From: an uncultured Schlesneria sp.
Lineage (GTDB): Bacteria; Planctomycetota; Planctomycetia; Planctomycetales; Planctomycetaceae
NCBI GenBank assembly: GCA_903904835.1
Contig: CAIVEI010000146.1
Coordinates: 1-64,000, forward strand
Reading direction: 5' to 3'
DNA: 64,000 nt
Part shown: positions 48,238-56,629 of the stretch, piece after piece
Numbering within the stretch: position 1 is the first letter of the stretch
Layout of the letters: the number at the start of each line of letters is the position of its first letter
Notes under the pieces: model-generated
Told to the model about the DNA's origin: nothing
The model's input: the letters and a program-made list of their open reading frames with translations, nothing else
Database searches by the model: none
Program-made: the position numbers and the translations under genes

Positions 48238-49686
48238 TTATCTTTCTGGCAACTTGCGTGTCTGAACGGCATCCCACCACCAACGATGGGTATCGCTTCT
48301 CGTGCCAGCGGTGACAGCCGTACGAGATGTCTCAAGTGCCATTGAGTCGCGTGAGTCGAATAAGGCCTTGTCGAGGGCTTTTTGGGGGTTAACGATCACT
48401 CCTCCAACAAGTCCACCGACAAGGTTTCCAGTTCGTTTATAGCTGACTAATGAGGGGATCTTCCTGGGAGTATCAAAGGTGGGATACGCCAGTCGACTTT
48501 GATCAAGCAGAAGTTCCCGCTTCCAGCCAATCCGTTCCGGAATATTGTCTTTCTGCAAAAGTGAGGCGAATACCGCCCAATCGATCAGATTCTGTAACTC
48601 AGCAAATACAGGCGATTTATCGGCCAGTTGAGGGAACTTATCAGTGAACTGCTTGGCGAAGCCGTGCGTCGACTTACGCGTCGTCGTGGCACTCGATCGG
48701 TTTCCCGCAGCATCGATGACCTCGTCTTCTGCCAGAAGTTGGGCCCGTTGACCCACGAACTGAAATGCGAGGCCGTCTTGACTGCGATAGATTGCTTCGT
48801 AGAAAGGGACGAACCACCAGCGCTGCATGACGTTCCCACCTGACCCAAGCATGGTCAGGTTACTCTTCAACCCCTTGATTGCCGGATCTTCTAATCCCAT
48901 GGCAATCCGTTTCATCCGGTAGTCTGCCTCGACCAGCATGGTCGCGAAATGAGAATCTACGGGAACACCGTCAATCCTGACGTCTTGCAGGCCAAGAATA
49001 TCGTCCATCTGATTGAATCGAGCTACCACTTCGTCGATCGTTCCAGGTGTTCCCTCGCGGATAAACTTTTTGAGTTCAGCGATCTGACTTGGAAGTGGAT
49101 CAATCGAACAACCCAACTGTTTCGATGGTGATTTCGCGACGGTCCTCAAGGCGATGACGAGATCGTCCAGTCTCAACGTTGGTCGACCCGATTCCACACC
49201 GATCATCCGTCCAACAATATCCGGTACGAAGCCTTCAGCAGGACCAGCAATGACAAGATCTTGTTCGTCAGGAAAGACAAATACGTGCTCAATTCGCTGC
49301 AGTCCCGCAAGATAAAACAATTCATCGGGCACAGGCTGTGATTGAGTCAGAATTTCGCCAAGTCGCTTTTCCAATTCGACGAGTGACACAAAACGCTGTT
49401 TTGTTTTTTGATTCACATCTTGAGAAAGATGTTTCCTGGCCAATGCTTCACGGCGTTTCTTGTCGAGCGTCATGGTGCCATCAGTAGCGACCGTTAACGA
49501 CACCACACCGTCGCCGTCGATCTTGATCCCCGAACTGTTGTTCTGACCCTGGCCATTTCCTCCCCCGCCCCCGCCAAACCCACCGCCGCCGAGGCCGCCG
49601 CCACCACCCACTTGAGCGAGAACTGTCATTGAATGACCAAAAACCAACAGAATCAAGCAAAGTATCCGTCGAGGTTGGTACATCAT
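48238..49686 (-). CDS. DUF1598-like secreted protein
   Basis: A 482-residue exported protein. The signal peptide (RRILCLILLVFGHSMTVLAQ) is followed by a glycine-rich run (about 26-44). The body resembles the planctomycete DUF1598 family: EHVFVFPDEQDLVIAGPAEGF (about 132-152), IGVESGRPTLRLDDLVIALR and GCSIDPLPSQIAELKKF. The function of the family is unknown. The ATG at 49686 follows GGAGAATCATG. It is convergent with the SGNH gene, with a REPIN-like copy in between. A family search could confirm the domain call. Confidence 0.75.
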   Translation of the reverse strand: MMYQPRRILCLILLVFGHSMTVLAQVGGGGGLGGGGFGGGGGGNGQGQNNSSGIKIDGDGVVSLTVATDGTMTLDKKRREALARKHLSQDVNQKTKQRFVSLVELEKRLGEILTQSQPVPDELFYLAGLQRIEHVFVFPDEQDLVIAGPAEGFVPDIVGRMIGVESGRPTLRLDDLVIALRTVAKSPSKQLGCSIDPLPSQIAELKKFIREGTPGTIDEVVARFNQMDDILGLQDVRIDGVPVDSHFATMLVEADYRMKRIAMGLEDPAIKGLKSNLTMLGSGGNVMQRWWFVPFYEAIYRSQDGLAFQFVGQRAQLLAEDEVIDAAGNRSSATTTRKSTHGFAKQFTDKFPQLADKSPVFAELQNLIDWAVFASLLQKDNIPERIGWKRELLLDQSRLAYPTFDTPRKIPSLVSYKRTGNLVGGLVGGVIVNPQKALDKALFDSRDSMALETSRTAVTAGTRSDTHRWWWDAVQTRKLPER

Positions 49687-49836
49687 GATTCTCCGGTCTA
49701 ACGCAGAGCGACATTAGTTCGATCGACTGGAATTCAGTCATTCCGTAAAACCATGATAACGGCGTGGCGATCTAATGACGACATTTTTAAAACACGCCGA
49801 GATAAGTTGCGTGTTTTGTGGAATTGCGAGCACGCC

Positions 49837-50541
49837 CTATTCACCGATCAAGACTCTGCCAAACTCTTCAATTTCCTTGTTGCCAGCACTGGCCTCAACA
49901 AGTGTTCGACGCACGACATCTTTCCACGTCTGCGCTTTCTGACAATCACGAAATGTCATTGTATGATTGACGTCATCGCTCTTTGCGGCAGCAATCAACG
50001 CGTGTGCCATTTCAGCATCACATTGACCGAGTGAAACGGCTAAACAGAGAATCGCTTCGGCAAAGTAACCCGTATCACCGTCATGAAGTTCACGATACTT
50101 GTTGCACCAAAGCAGGAATGATAATGCCGCCTGCGATGATTTCTCTCCAAGCGTTATTGCGCTGTCGACAAGTTGAATAATTGTGGAGTCTTCACCGGCG
50201 AAATATCCGACGTTTTCCGGTTCAGACGCAGCACGAAGTAAGATCGCGCAAGCGAATAGACGCATCCAATGCCCGCGTTCACCAGTCGAACCGGGCTTCC
50301 ATGTATGGTCTTCAGGTTCAGACCAACGAACGAGCTCAAGAACCTCTTTCGGTTCCCATGGCATCGGGGCTGGTAGATTGCCGGTTTTCGCCGCGTGTAA
50401 TGCCCGCAAATGAGCGTCGGCGTCCATGCCATAATCCGCCTCGGCAATCTCGCGCAGCATAGAATCATCCACCTGCTTAAACACGAGACGCATGAGCGGT
50501 TCGTCTGATGGTTCAGGGCTTTTGCGGGAATTCGTTGGCAT
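49837..50541 (-). CDS. Unknown helical protein
   Basis: A 234-residue protein, rich in alpha-helix-forming residues, with no signal peptide or membrane segment. Conserved-looking stretches include RGHWMRLFACAILLRAASEPENV and AALSFLLWCNKYRELHDGDTGYFAEAILCLAVSLG. I do not recognise a family. ATG at 50541 is taken as the start (MPTNSRKSPEPSD); an in-frame ATG at 50493 (MRLVFKQVDD) is also plausible, since neither has a clear ribosome-binding site. It follows the four-helix membrane gene on the same strand. Confidence 0.6.
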   Translation of the reverse strand: MPTNSRKSPEPSDEPLMRLVFKQVDDSMLREIAEADYGMDADAHLRALHAAKTGNLPAPMPWEPKEVLELVRWSEPEDHTWKPGSTGERGHWMRLFACAILLRAASEPENVGYFAGEDSTIIQLVDSAITLGEKSSQAALSFLLWCNKYRELHDGDTGYFAEAILCLAVSLGQCDAEMAHALIAAAKSDDVNHTMTFRDCQKAQTWKDVVRRTLVEASAGNKEIEEFGRVLIGE

Positions 50542-50604
50542 TTGGCGGCATACTAATGAGAGCCACGCCTGGTGCAAGCGGCGTCACCGGGGTCACTCGT
50601 GCAA

Positions 50605-51060
50605 TCAGCCGACCAGCTTCGGGCCTGCCATTTTCAGATATCCCGAGATGCCGACGATGATTGCTGCCATAATAATGATGACCAGTTGCCAGAGTTTTGC
50701 ATTCTTCCGCATCCCTTCGAACGACTTCGATCGGCCAACAAGTGCCGATGCAAGAAAGAAAATGCCAAATGCCAGCATCATCTTGGCACCCATCAGTCCA
50801 TGATAGAGCCCGTCTCCTTTATGTTTTGGAATTTGAACAACCAGATAGTTGTAGAAGCCGCTCAAAAGAAAGAGCGTGATCCCCGCGTGGACGAATTTCT
50901 TCCACGTATTCATCACCAGTTCTTTCAGTTTCTGATGCTCGGCATCCGGCAATTGAGCTGCAGCCGGGGCGAGAACAAACCTGAGAAAGACAGTTCCTCC
51001 AACGAGAACGATCGCTGTTCCAATATGTGTCCAGCGTGAAAGAAGCGAAATGACGTCCAT
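50605..51060 (-). CDS. Small integral membrane protein (CopD-like topology)
   Basis: A 151-residue protein with about four membrane segments: LLSRWTHIGTAIVLVGGTVF (about 4-23), FVHAGITLFLLSGFYNYLVV, MMLAFGIFFLASALVG and LWQLVIIIMAAIIVGISGYL. Histidines in the first two segments resemble CopD or UPF-type haem or metal proteins, but no signature is decisive. ATG at 51060 starts just before the first segment; the open frame extends 28 codons further upstream without hydrophobic or conserved content. Confidence 0.65.
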   Translation of the reverse strand: MDVISLLSRWTHIGTAIVLVGGTVFLRFVLAPAAAQLPDAEHQKLKELVMNTWKKFVHAGITLFLLSGFYNYLVVQIPKHKGDGLYHGLMGAKMMLAFGIFFLASALVGRSKSFEGMRKNAKLWQLVIIIMAAIIVGISGYLKMAGPKLVG

Positions 51061-51179
51061 CTGTGAAAATCTTTGTCGTTTGAGTGAGGTATCAGTTATT
51101 GCGATGCGTGACTTTACGAAACCTTCAGCCTCGCTCCAAGTCACTTACAGTTAACACCGTCGTTGGTTGATGGGTGGGT

Positions 51180-53300
51180 TCAAGGACTCTTCGTGATCGA
51201 GCCACCAAGATACTGATCGAACCATTCGAGATTCCGATTCATGCAGTCGAGCATTAATCGAGGTTCTTCAATGCCGTGCGGCGTCCGTGGGTAGATGACC
51301 ATTTTCGTTTTGCAGCCTTGTCGCTTAAGTGCATTGTAGAGTTCCAGACCTTGAGAGAGCGGCACTCGTTCATCCCGTTCACCATGCTGGATCAGTGTTG
51401 GTGTGGTGACCCCTTTGATCTGGAACATGGCCGAATGATTGCGATAGGTGTCGAACTTATCCCAATACTCCCCCTGAAAGTAATCAGGAAGGAATCCCGG
51501 GATGTCGGCGGTCCCAGTGAAACTCATCAAGTTCGTGACACCTGCCCCGACGGACGCCGCGCGAAATCGTTTTGTCTGAGTGATTGCCCACGAAGTCATA
51601 AAGCCACCATAGCTCCAGCCCATTACGCCCAATCGATTCGGGTCGGCAATCCCTTGAGCGATCACGTGATCGACGCCGGTCATCACGTCTCGAAAATCAC
51701 CACCACCCCAATCATTGTAGTTCGCGTGGCGAAACGTCTTTCCATACCCACTGCTTCCGCGTGGATTAGGGCGGAGAACGGCATAGCCTTTCGATGCGAA
51801 AGCCGTAATCGGATAGGTTCCGGCAGCGCCATCAAATGTCTGGGTGAACACTCCCATCGGCCCACCGTGCACAACGAGCAACAAAGGGTATTTCTCGCCC
51901 TTTTTGTAGTCATTGGGATAGGTGAGTAAGCCTTCGACCTCTAATCCGTCGGAAGATTTCCAGCGGGTGACTTCCGTTCGTGGTAACGGAGGCATCGACA
52001 GATCGTTATGAACCTTACTGACAACGACAGGCTCGAATTGCGACACCGCGCTGACAAATGCTTCGACTGGCTGATCGAGCCGTTCCCAGCCGAAACCAAA
52101 GTGAGTTCGAGTCGAGTTGAGTGAAACGCCGCCTAAGGACATTCCGGCGGACGACAATTTCGATCCATGACTGACCTCAACTGGTGTCCCTTGTTTTGGC
52201 ATGGCCAGCAACTTCATGCTCGTTCCTTGAACTTCCGTGAAGAATACCTGCTTTCCATCTGCGGACCAGCCGACCAGCTCGGAATATCGACCAAAACCAT
52301 CGTAAGTTTCGGCCAGTTTTGTCGTGGAACCATCAGCGACAGTGATCAGATGGACTGTTCGAGTTCCGCCCCATGTCGGGGGATCGTCGCTGACCGTGCA
52401 CGCGATCTGCTTCCCGTCGGGTGAAAACAGGGGCGATGTCTCCGCAGCGTTTGTTTTGAGCAATGGTTTGACCGTTCCGTCGGCAACGTTGATCAACGAG
52501 AGGTCGGCCGACGGCCAGTCATCCGGACGTGGCGAGCTCGTATGTGCCGCAGCAATCGTGGTTCCATCAGGCGACCAGTCGTATCCTGATCGCCCGGCTC
52601 GAGCCTCACTGACGATGCTCAGTGTTCCCGCTGTCAATTGTCGCGAGGACAACGGGCGGTTTGTCGGTCCAGTGAAGTTCACGATGTGCAGGCGGTTTAG
52701 TTTCACATCCTCGTCAACGACCTTTGCATCATTCTTCTGGCGAGAAGCGCGTTCCTCGGTGTCGGTTGTCGGGTCGATGGCCGTAAAGGCAATTGAATCA
52801 CCTTTTGGTGACCAACGAAAACTACCAATGTCTGACTTCACTTCCGTCAGTTGGAACGCTTCACCACCGTCAACGTGAATCGCCCAAAGATTCTTCTTAC
52901 CAACGCGAGACGAGACAAACGCAATCCACTTTCCATCGGGTGACCACTGCGGGTCGTCGGATGATTTGACCCCTTGAGTCAGTTGCCGTGTTTCTTTTCG
53001 TTGAATATCGGCAAGATGGATTTGAGTCCGATATTCGCTGTCATCGCCATTCATGACTGCGTGCCGCACAGTGTAAGCCACTTGTTTTCCATCGGGCGAA
53101 ACGACCACGCTACCAACCCGCTTCACCTCCATCATCAAAGCGGGCGTCCAGACAGACGGCGGGTCACTGTCCTTCGCACTGGCATGAAACGAGCCTTGCG
53201 ATCCGATAAGAGTCAGCAGGAGAATCCCCACTGGAAAAACGCGATTTCGTTTTGAGTTGAGGGCTAGTTGCGGAAGTTTGTTTTTCGACGAATTCATCAT
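51180..53300 (-). CDS. S9-family prolyl oligopeptidase-like peptidase, exported
   Basis: A 706-residue exported serine peptidase. The signal segment (FPVGILLLTLIGSQGSFHASA) is followed by a beta-propeller from residue about 60 (SVVVSPDGKQVAYTV, DPQWSPDGKWIAFVSS and later WSPDG repeats), then an alpha/beta hydrolase. The catalytic serine is in GVMGWSYGGFMTSW, aspartate in HGERDERVPLSQ and histidine in YPRTPHGIEEP. Family S9 (dipeptidyl/acylaminoacyl-peptidase type) would degrade short peptides in the periplasm. ATG at 53300 or 53297 with a GGGG site upstream. Confidence 0.9.
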   Translation of the reverse strand: MMNSSKNKLPQLALNSKRNRVFPVGILLLTLIGSQGSFHASAKDSDPPSVWTPALMMEVKRVGSVVVSPDGKQVAYTVRHAVMNGDDSEYRTQIHLADIQRKETRQLTQGVKSSDDPQWSPDGKWIAFVSSRVGKKNLWAIHVDGGEAFQLTEVKSDIGSFRWSPKGDSIAFTAIDPTTDTEERASRQKNDAKVVDEDVKLNRLHIVNFTGPTNRPLSSRQLTAGTLSIVSEARAGRSGYDWSPDGTTIAAAHTSSPRPDDWPSADLSLINVADGTVKPLLKTNAAETSPLFSPDGKQIACTVSDDPPTWGGTRTVHLITVADGSTTKLAETYDGFGRYSELVGWSADGKQVFFTEVQGTSMKLLAMPKQGTPVEVSHGSKLSSAGMSLGGVSLNSTRTHFGFGWERLDQPVEAFVSAVSQFEPVVVSKVHNDLSMPPLPRTEVTRWKSSDGLEVEGLLTYPNDYKKGEKYPLLLVVHGGPMGVFTQTFDGAAGTYPITAFASKGYAVLRPNPRGSSGYGKTFRHANYNDWGGGDFRDVMTGVDHVIAQGIADPNRLGVMGWSYGGFMTSWAITQTKRFRAASVGAGVTNLMSFTGTADIPGFLPDYFQGEYWDKFDTYRNHSAMFQIKGVTTPTLIQHGERDERVPLSQGLELYNALKRQGCKTKMVIYPRTPHGIEEPRLMLDCMNRNLEWFDQYLGGSITKSP

Positions 53301-53489
53301 TTGACAACCCCGATCAGGTAGGACGTTGAAACGGTTCTGTGAGGATACCGAAGCCGACGACTGAATGCGCCTCGCGGGAAGTTGCCGTTACAAAAATGGC
53401 TGTCATACTGATGTACCCGAACTCGCTGAAAAGAGGTTTGTCATGACAGGTTGTCTTTCCCTTTCACAAGTCGCAGAAAAGGTAATTCT

Positions 53490-54752
53490 ATGGGTCTGAC
53501 GGATGATCTCTCTCGCCGAGAATGGCTGAAAACTTCTGCAACTTTGGCTGTGTCCGGCCTGTTAGTGAAAAACTCGGTAGCGGATGCAGAACAGAAGAAG
53601 CCGAAGTCGGTTGCAGCCGTACTGACAGCCTACGCAAAAGGTCTGCACGCCGATGTTCTGATCGGCAAGATCCTGGAAGGCTGGAAGCAGGACGGTGGTG
53701 TCGGGCCTGCGTTAACGCTGGCTTCCATGTATGTCGATCAGTTTACGGATCGGGATCTCGCCCGAACCATGTCCAAAAAGTACAACGTCCCGCTCTTCGA
53801 TACGATCGAAAAAGCGATCACCGTAGGAAGCGACAAAATCCCGGTCGATGGAGTGATCAGCATCGGCGAACACGGTACTTATCCTTATAACGACAAAGAG
53901 CAACATCTTTACCCTCGTCGCCGATTCTTCGAAGAAATCACCGACACATTTCGGAAGTACAATCGCGTCGTCCCGGTCTTCAATGACAAGCATCTGGGAC
54001 CCGCCTGGCAAGATGCGAAGTGGATGTACGATCGTTCGAAAGAGATGAAAGTTTCCTTCATGGCGGGATCATCGCTGGCGGTGACTTTTCGTACGCCTGA
54101 GATCACTGTTCCGATGGGGAGCCCGATTGAGGCAGCGGTCGGAATTGGGTATTCAGGCCTGGATGTCTACGGTTCCCATGCGCTGGAGTGCTTTCAGACG
54201 CTTGTTGAACGGCGGCAAGGGGCCGAGACGGGGGTTAATTGGGTGCAGTTCCGGCAAGGTGACGCAATCTGGAAGGCGATTGACGACGGTCTCGTCTCAA
54301 AAGCAGTATTTGACGCAGCACTCGCGTTGGTTGCGACTGAGCCAGAACGAGTTCGACAGAGTGAAAAAGCAGGGCTATTCCTGTTCCAATACCGGGACGG
54401 CCTATTGGGCTCTGTCTTCATGTTACCCGGTTTTGCCACGGGGTCGGCAGTCGCGTTGAAGTTCAAAGGGCAGGATCAACTGCTGGCAACTCGCTTCGAA
54501 GAACGAACTGAGCCGTATTACCCTCATTTCGCATACCTGTTGAAGGGAATCGAACGGATGATTCACACGGGAAAGCCAAGCTATCCCGTTGAGCGAACGT
54601 TGCTGACAAGCGGCATACTGGACCGAGCCCTGACATCGCGAGTTCAAAACCAGGAAAAACTGATGACGCCTGAATTGGCGATACGGTATCAGCCGGTTGA
54701 TTACCCTCACGCCCCGCAGCCAGATTTAAACTCCGATCCGACGTCGTTGTAG
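53490..54752 (+). CDS. Tat-exported protein with a Rossmann-like N-terminus
   Basis: A 420-residue protein. SRREWLKTSATLAVSGLLVKN (about 8-28) is a twin-arginine signal, so the folded protein should be exported. The following AAVLTAYAKGLHADVLIGKILE and VDGVISIGEHGTYPYNDKEQ resemble the NAD-binding half of Gfo/Idh-type proteins, but no GxGxxG or EKP is seen. I do not recognise a catalytic set. It is probably a planctomycete family of unknown function. AAAGG before the ATG at 53490 supports the start, and the S9 gene is divergent. Confidence 0.75.
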   Translation: MGLTDDLSRREWLKTSATLAVSGLLVKNSVADAEQKKPKSVAAVLTAYAKGLHADVLIGKILEGWKQDGGVGPALTLASMYVDQFTDRDLARTMSKKYNVPLFDTIEKAITVGSDKIPVDGVISIGEHGTYPYNDKEQHLYPRRRFFEEITDTFRKYNRVVPVFNDKHLGPAWQDAKWMYDRSKEMKVSFMAGSSLAVTFRTPEITVPMGSPIEAAVGIGYSGLDVYGSHALECFQTLVERRQGAETGVNWVQFRQGDAIWKAIDDGLVSKAVFDAALALVATEPERVRQSEKAGLFLFQYRDGLLGSVFMLPGFATGSAVALKFKGQDQLLATRFEERTEPYYPHFAYLLKGIERMIHTGKPSYPVERTLLTSGILDRALTSRVQNQEKLMTPELAIRYQPVDYPHAPQPDLNSDPTSL

Positions 54753-54769
54753 TACTTAAAGTTTTGTTT

Positions 54770-54790
54770 CTTCGCGTGCCGCGAAGATTT
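54770..54790 (+). terminator. Weak hairpin terminator after the Tat-exported gene
   Basis: CTTCGCG (54770-54776) pairs with CGCGAAG (54780-54786) around TGC, followed by ATTTTGC. The T-run is short, so this may be a transcript 3' end or repeat debris. Confidence 0.4.
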
Positions 54791-54874
54791 TGCATTGGGA
54801 GGGCGAGGCTGGCCTCATGAAACGGTGAAACCGTCGTCGGGTAATACTGTAGCGCGTAATGGGGAGAAACGCGG

Positions 54875-54976
54875 GGGTGTCACGGTTTTGGAGTCTTCGA
54901 CAAGGCCGTGGCTTCGTGGTTCGACACTGTGTGCGAAGAGCACGGTCTTACCGAAGACGGTAACACCGTGGCACCC
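54875..54976 (+). repeat. REPIN-like element, copy 5 (CACGGT subfamily)
   Basis: Closing stem GGGTGT (54875-54880) with GCACCC (54971-54976). Arm 1 pairs 54881-54890 with 54901-54910 (10 bp including two T-G wobbles), loop GAGTCTTCGA. Arm 2 pairs CTTCG (54912-54916) with CGAAG (54934-54938). Arm 3 pairs 54941-54953 with 54958-54970, 12 of 13 bp, loop AAGA. Same orientation as copies 1-4. Located between two convergent genes. Confidence 0.85.
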
Positions 54977-55067
54977 ATCATCGTGGCTTTCTGTCCCAAA
55001 GGCAGGTCGTCTCCAACAACGTAAGCATTCCATCGGGCTGAGGGTGAAGCCCGCGCCGTGATTTTAG

Positions 55068-56423
55068 TTAGACTTGCAAGACATCCTGCTTCAGACCGGC
55101 AAAAGTATTGTCCAGAAGATTGATTTGTTTGGTTTCTTTACCCAGGCGAATGCCGATGCGCTGGGCTGCTTCGCGGGTTTCCTTAATCGTGTTCTGTCGC
55201 AGTGTGACGAGTTCGGTCCCACCTTGAACATCGATGGCGACACCATCCGCTGGCCCGCTGTTTTCGATGACGTTCTGTTCGATCAGATTGCGATGTCCGC
55301 AAAATCCGGCTCCCCGTTCGGGTCGGAACAGAACCCCGGTCTGGCCGCTGTTTCGAACAACGTTCTTCCGCACGATGTTGTCGGTATCGCGGTGCCCGAT
55401 GGAGATCCCCTGCCCTTTGATATCGAGGATCGTATTCTCTTCGGCCAGACCGTATTTGACGCCCCAACAGAAGAAGAGCCCGATTTGGCAACGTTCAAGC
55501 TTGTTGCGCCGCATGACAGGCCGTTGGGAACCTGATCCAGGATGCAGGCCGAGACCCGCGTGATCATGGCTGTGGCAGTCTTCGACCGTGACATCGTGGC
55601 AAATTTGCCAACTGATACCATCGCCATTGTTATGCCTGGCTGTCACGTTACGGATCAGCACCTGATTGACATCTTGTAAGAAGACGCAGCCACCATAGTT
55701 GCCATCCAGGTTTTCATTGTTAGCTCGATTACCATCGAGTGTCAGACGTTCAATGACGAGGTTGTCAATTTCTTCTCCAGTGACCAATGGGAACAGCGTC
55801 GAGCATGTTGATTCGCCGATCGTCCAGAAGTTTTCTCTCAAGGCGCGGTCAAGCTTAAATCGATTTCCTGATCGGGCGATAAGCGTCCGCTTGAGTACCG
55901 TTGGGCTCCCGTTGTGAGGGTTTCGTGTCCGCAAACAAACACTGTCACCAACTTCAAAACCTTTCGCATCGTCGAGCGTAATTTCCTGGTCGTACCAATC
56001 CGAATCGGCCACAAGTTTGGTACTGACAGACGCTGGTTTGGTCAGAATGGACTCGTCGCCGGTTCCAATCAGCCGGACGTTTGACCGTAGATGAACAGAA
56101 CCGCGCAATATGTAGGTGCCAGGCAAAATCTGGACAGTGCCCCCGCCCAGCCGAGCTACATAGTCGATTGCCGATTGAATCACCTTATGAGAATCGCCGA
56201 CAAGATCACCTTGTTTCTGTCCCACAGAAATCGTCAACCGCTGGTCCCAATCAGGTTCACTGTTCTTATCGCCGGACGTGGCACGCGCCTTCGTGACTCG
56301 AGGACGACCTTCAGGGCCAGCGACAGGATCATCGGCCTGAAGCAGCGAAACCAACCCCGAACTGACTGACCATCCGGTTGCAAGGCCAAGAAAACGACGT
56401 CGATTGCAAAACGAATCTTTCAT
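55068..56423 (-). CDS. Tat-exported right-handed beta-helix protein
   Basis: A 451-residue protein. NRRRFLGLATGWSVSSGLVS (about 7-26) is a twin-arginine signal. From residue about 85 the repeats fit a parallel beta-helix as in pectate lyases and related polysaccharide-binding enzymes: SVHLRSNVRLIGTGDESIL, NLVIERLTLDGNRANNENL, VLIRNVTARHNNGDGISW, NIVRKNVVRNSGQTGVLF. The aspartates and histidines that would define a lyase site cannot be assigned from sequence alone, so the activity is open. It follows the HEAT gene on the same strand, across a structured repeat. Confidence 0.82.
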   Translation of the reverse strand: MKDSFCNRRRFLGLATGWSVSSGLVSLLQADDPVAGPEGRPRVTKARATSGDKNSEPDWDQRLTISVGQKQGDLVGDSHKVIQSAIDYVARLGGGTVQILPGTYILRGSVHLRSNVRLIGTGDESILTKPASVSTKLVADSDWYDQEITLDDAKGFEVGDSVCLRTRNPHNGSPTVLKRTLIARSGNRFKLDRALRENFWTIGESTCSTLFPLVTGEEIDNLVIERLTLDGNRANNENLDGNYGGCVFLQDVNQVLIRNVTARHNNGDGISWQICHDVTVEDCHSHDHAGLGLHPGSGSQRPVMRRNKLERCQIGLFFCWGVKYGLAEENTILDIKGQGISIGHRDTDNIVRKNVVRNSGQTGVLFRPERGAGFCGHRNLIEQNVIENSGPADGVAIDVQGGTELVTLRQNTIKETREAAQRIGIRLGKETKQINLLDNTFAGLKQDVLQV

Positions 56424-56463
56424 CGATCACCCTTCAAGCTGGGAGGTTAGCCCGGATTATTTA

Positions 56464-56541
56464 TTAGCCCGACGCACAAGCGAGGGATCGTATTCCGCTT
56501 CAAAAACGAAGAGAAGATCCCTCGCTCGCGCGTCGGGCTAA
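56464..56541 (-). repeat. 26-bp inverted repeat (TTAGCCCGACGC type)
   Basis: 56464-56489 pairs with 56516-56541. Two mismatches on the plus strand become G-U pairs on the minus strand, so a minus-strand transcript forms a continuous 26-bp stem around a loop with its own CTTC/GAAG hairpin. A partial extra TTAGCCCG lies at about 56447-56454. It is downstream of the HEAT-repeat gene and upstream of the beta-helix gene, both on the minus strand. Confidence 0.85.
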
Positions 56542-56629
56542 TGTTTCACTGTGTTCTGCACCAAATCAGTTTAACTCTTGATTGCAAATTAGTGTGTCTC
56601 GAATCACTGAAGACAGCGAGAAAAAGTTT

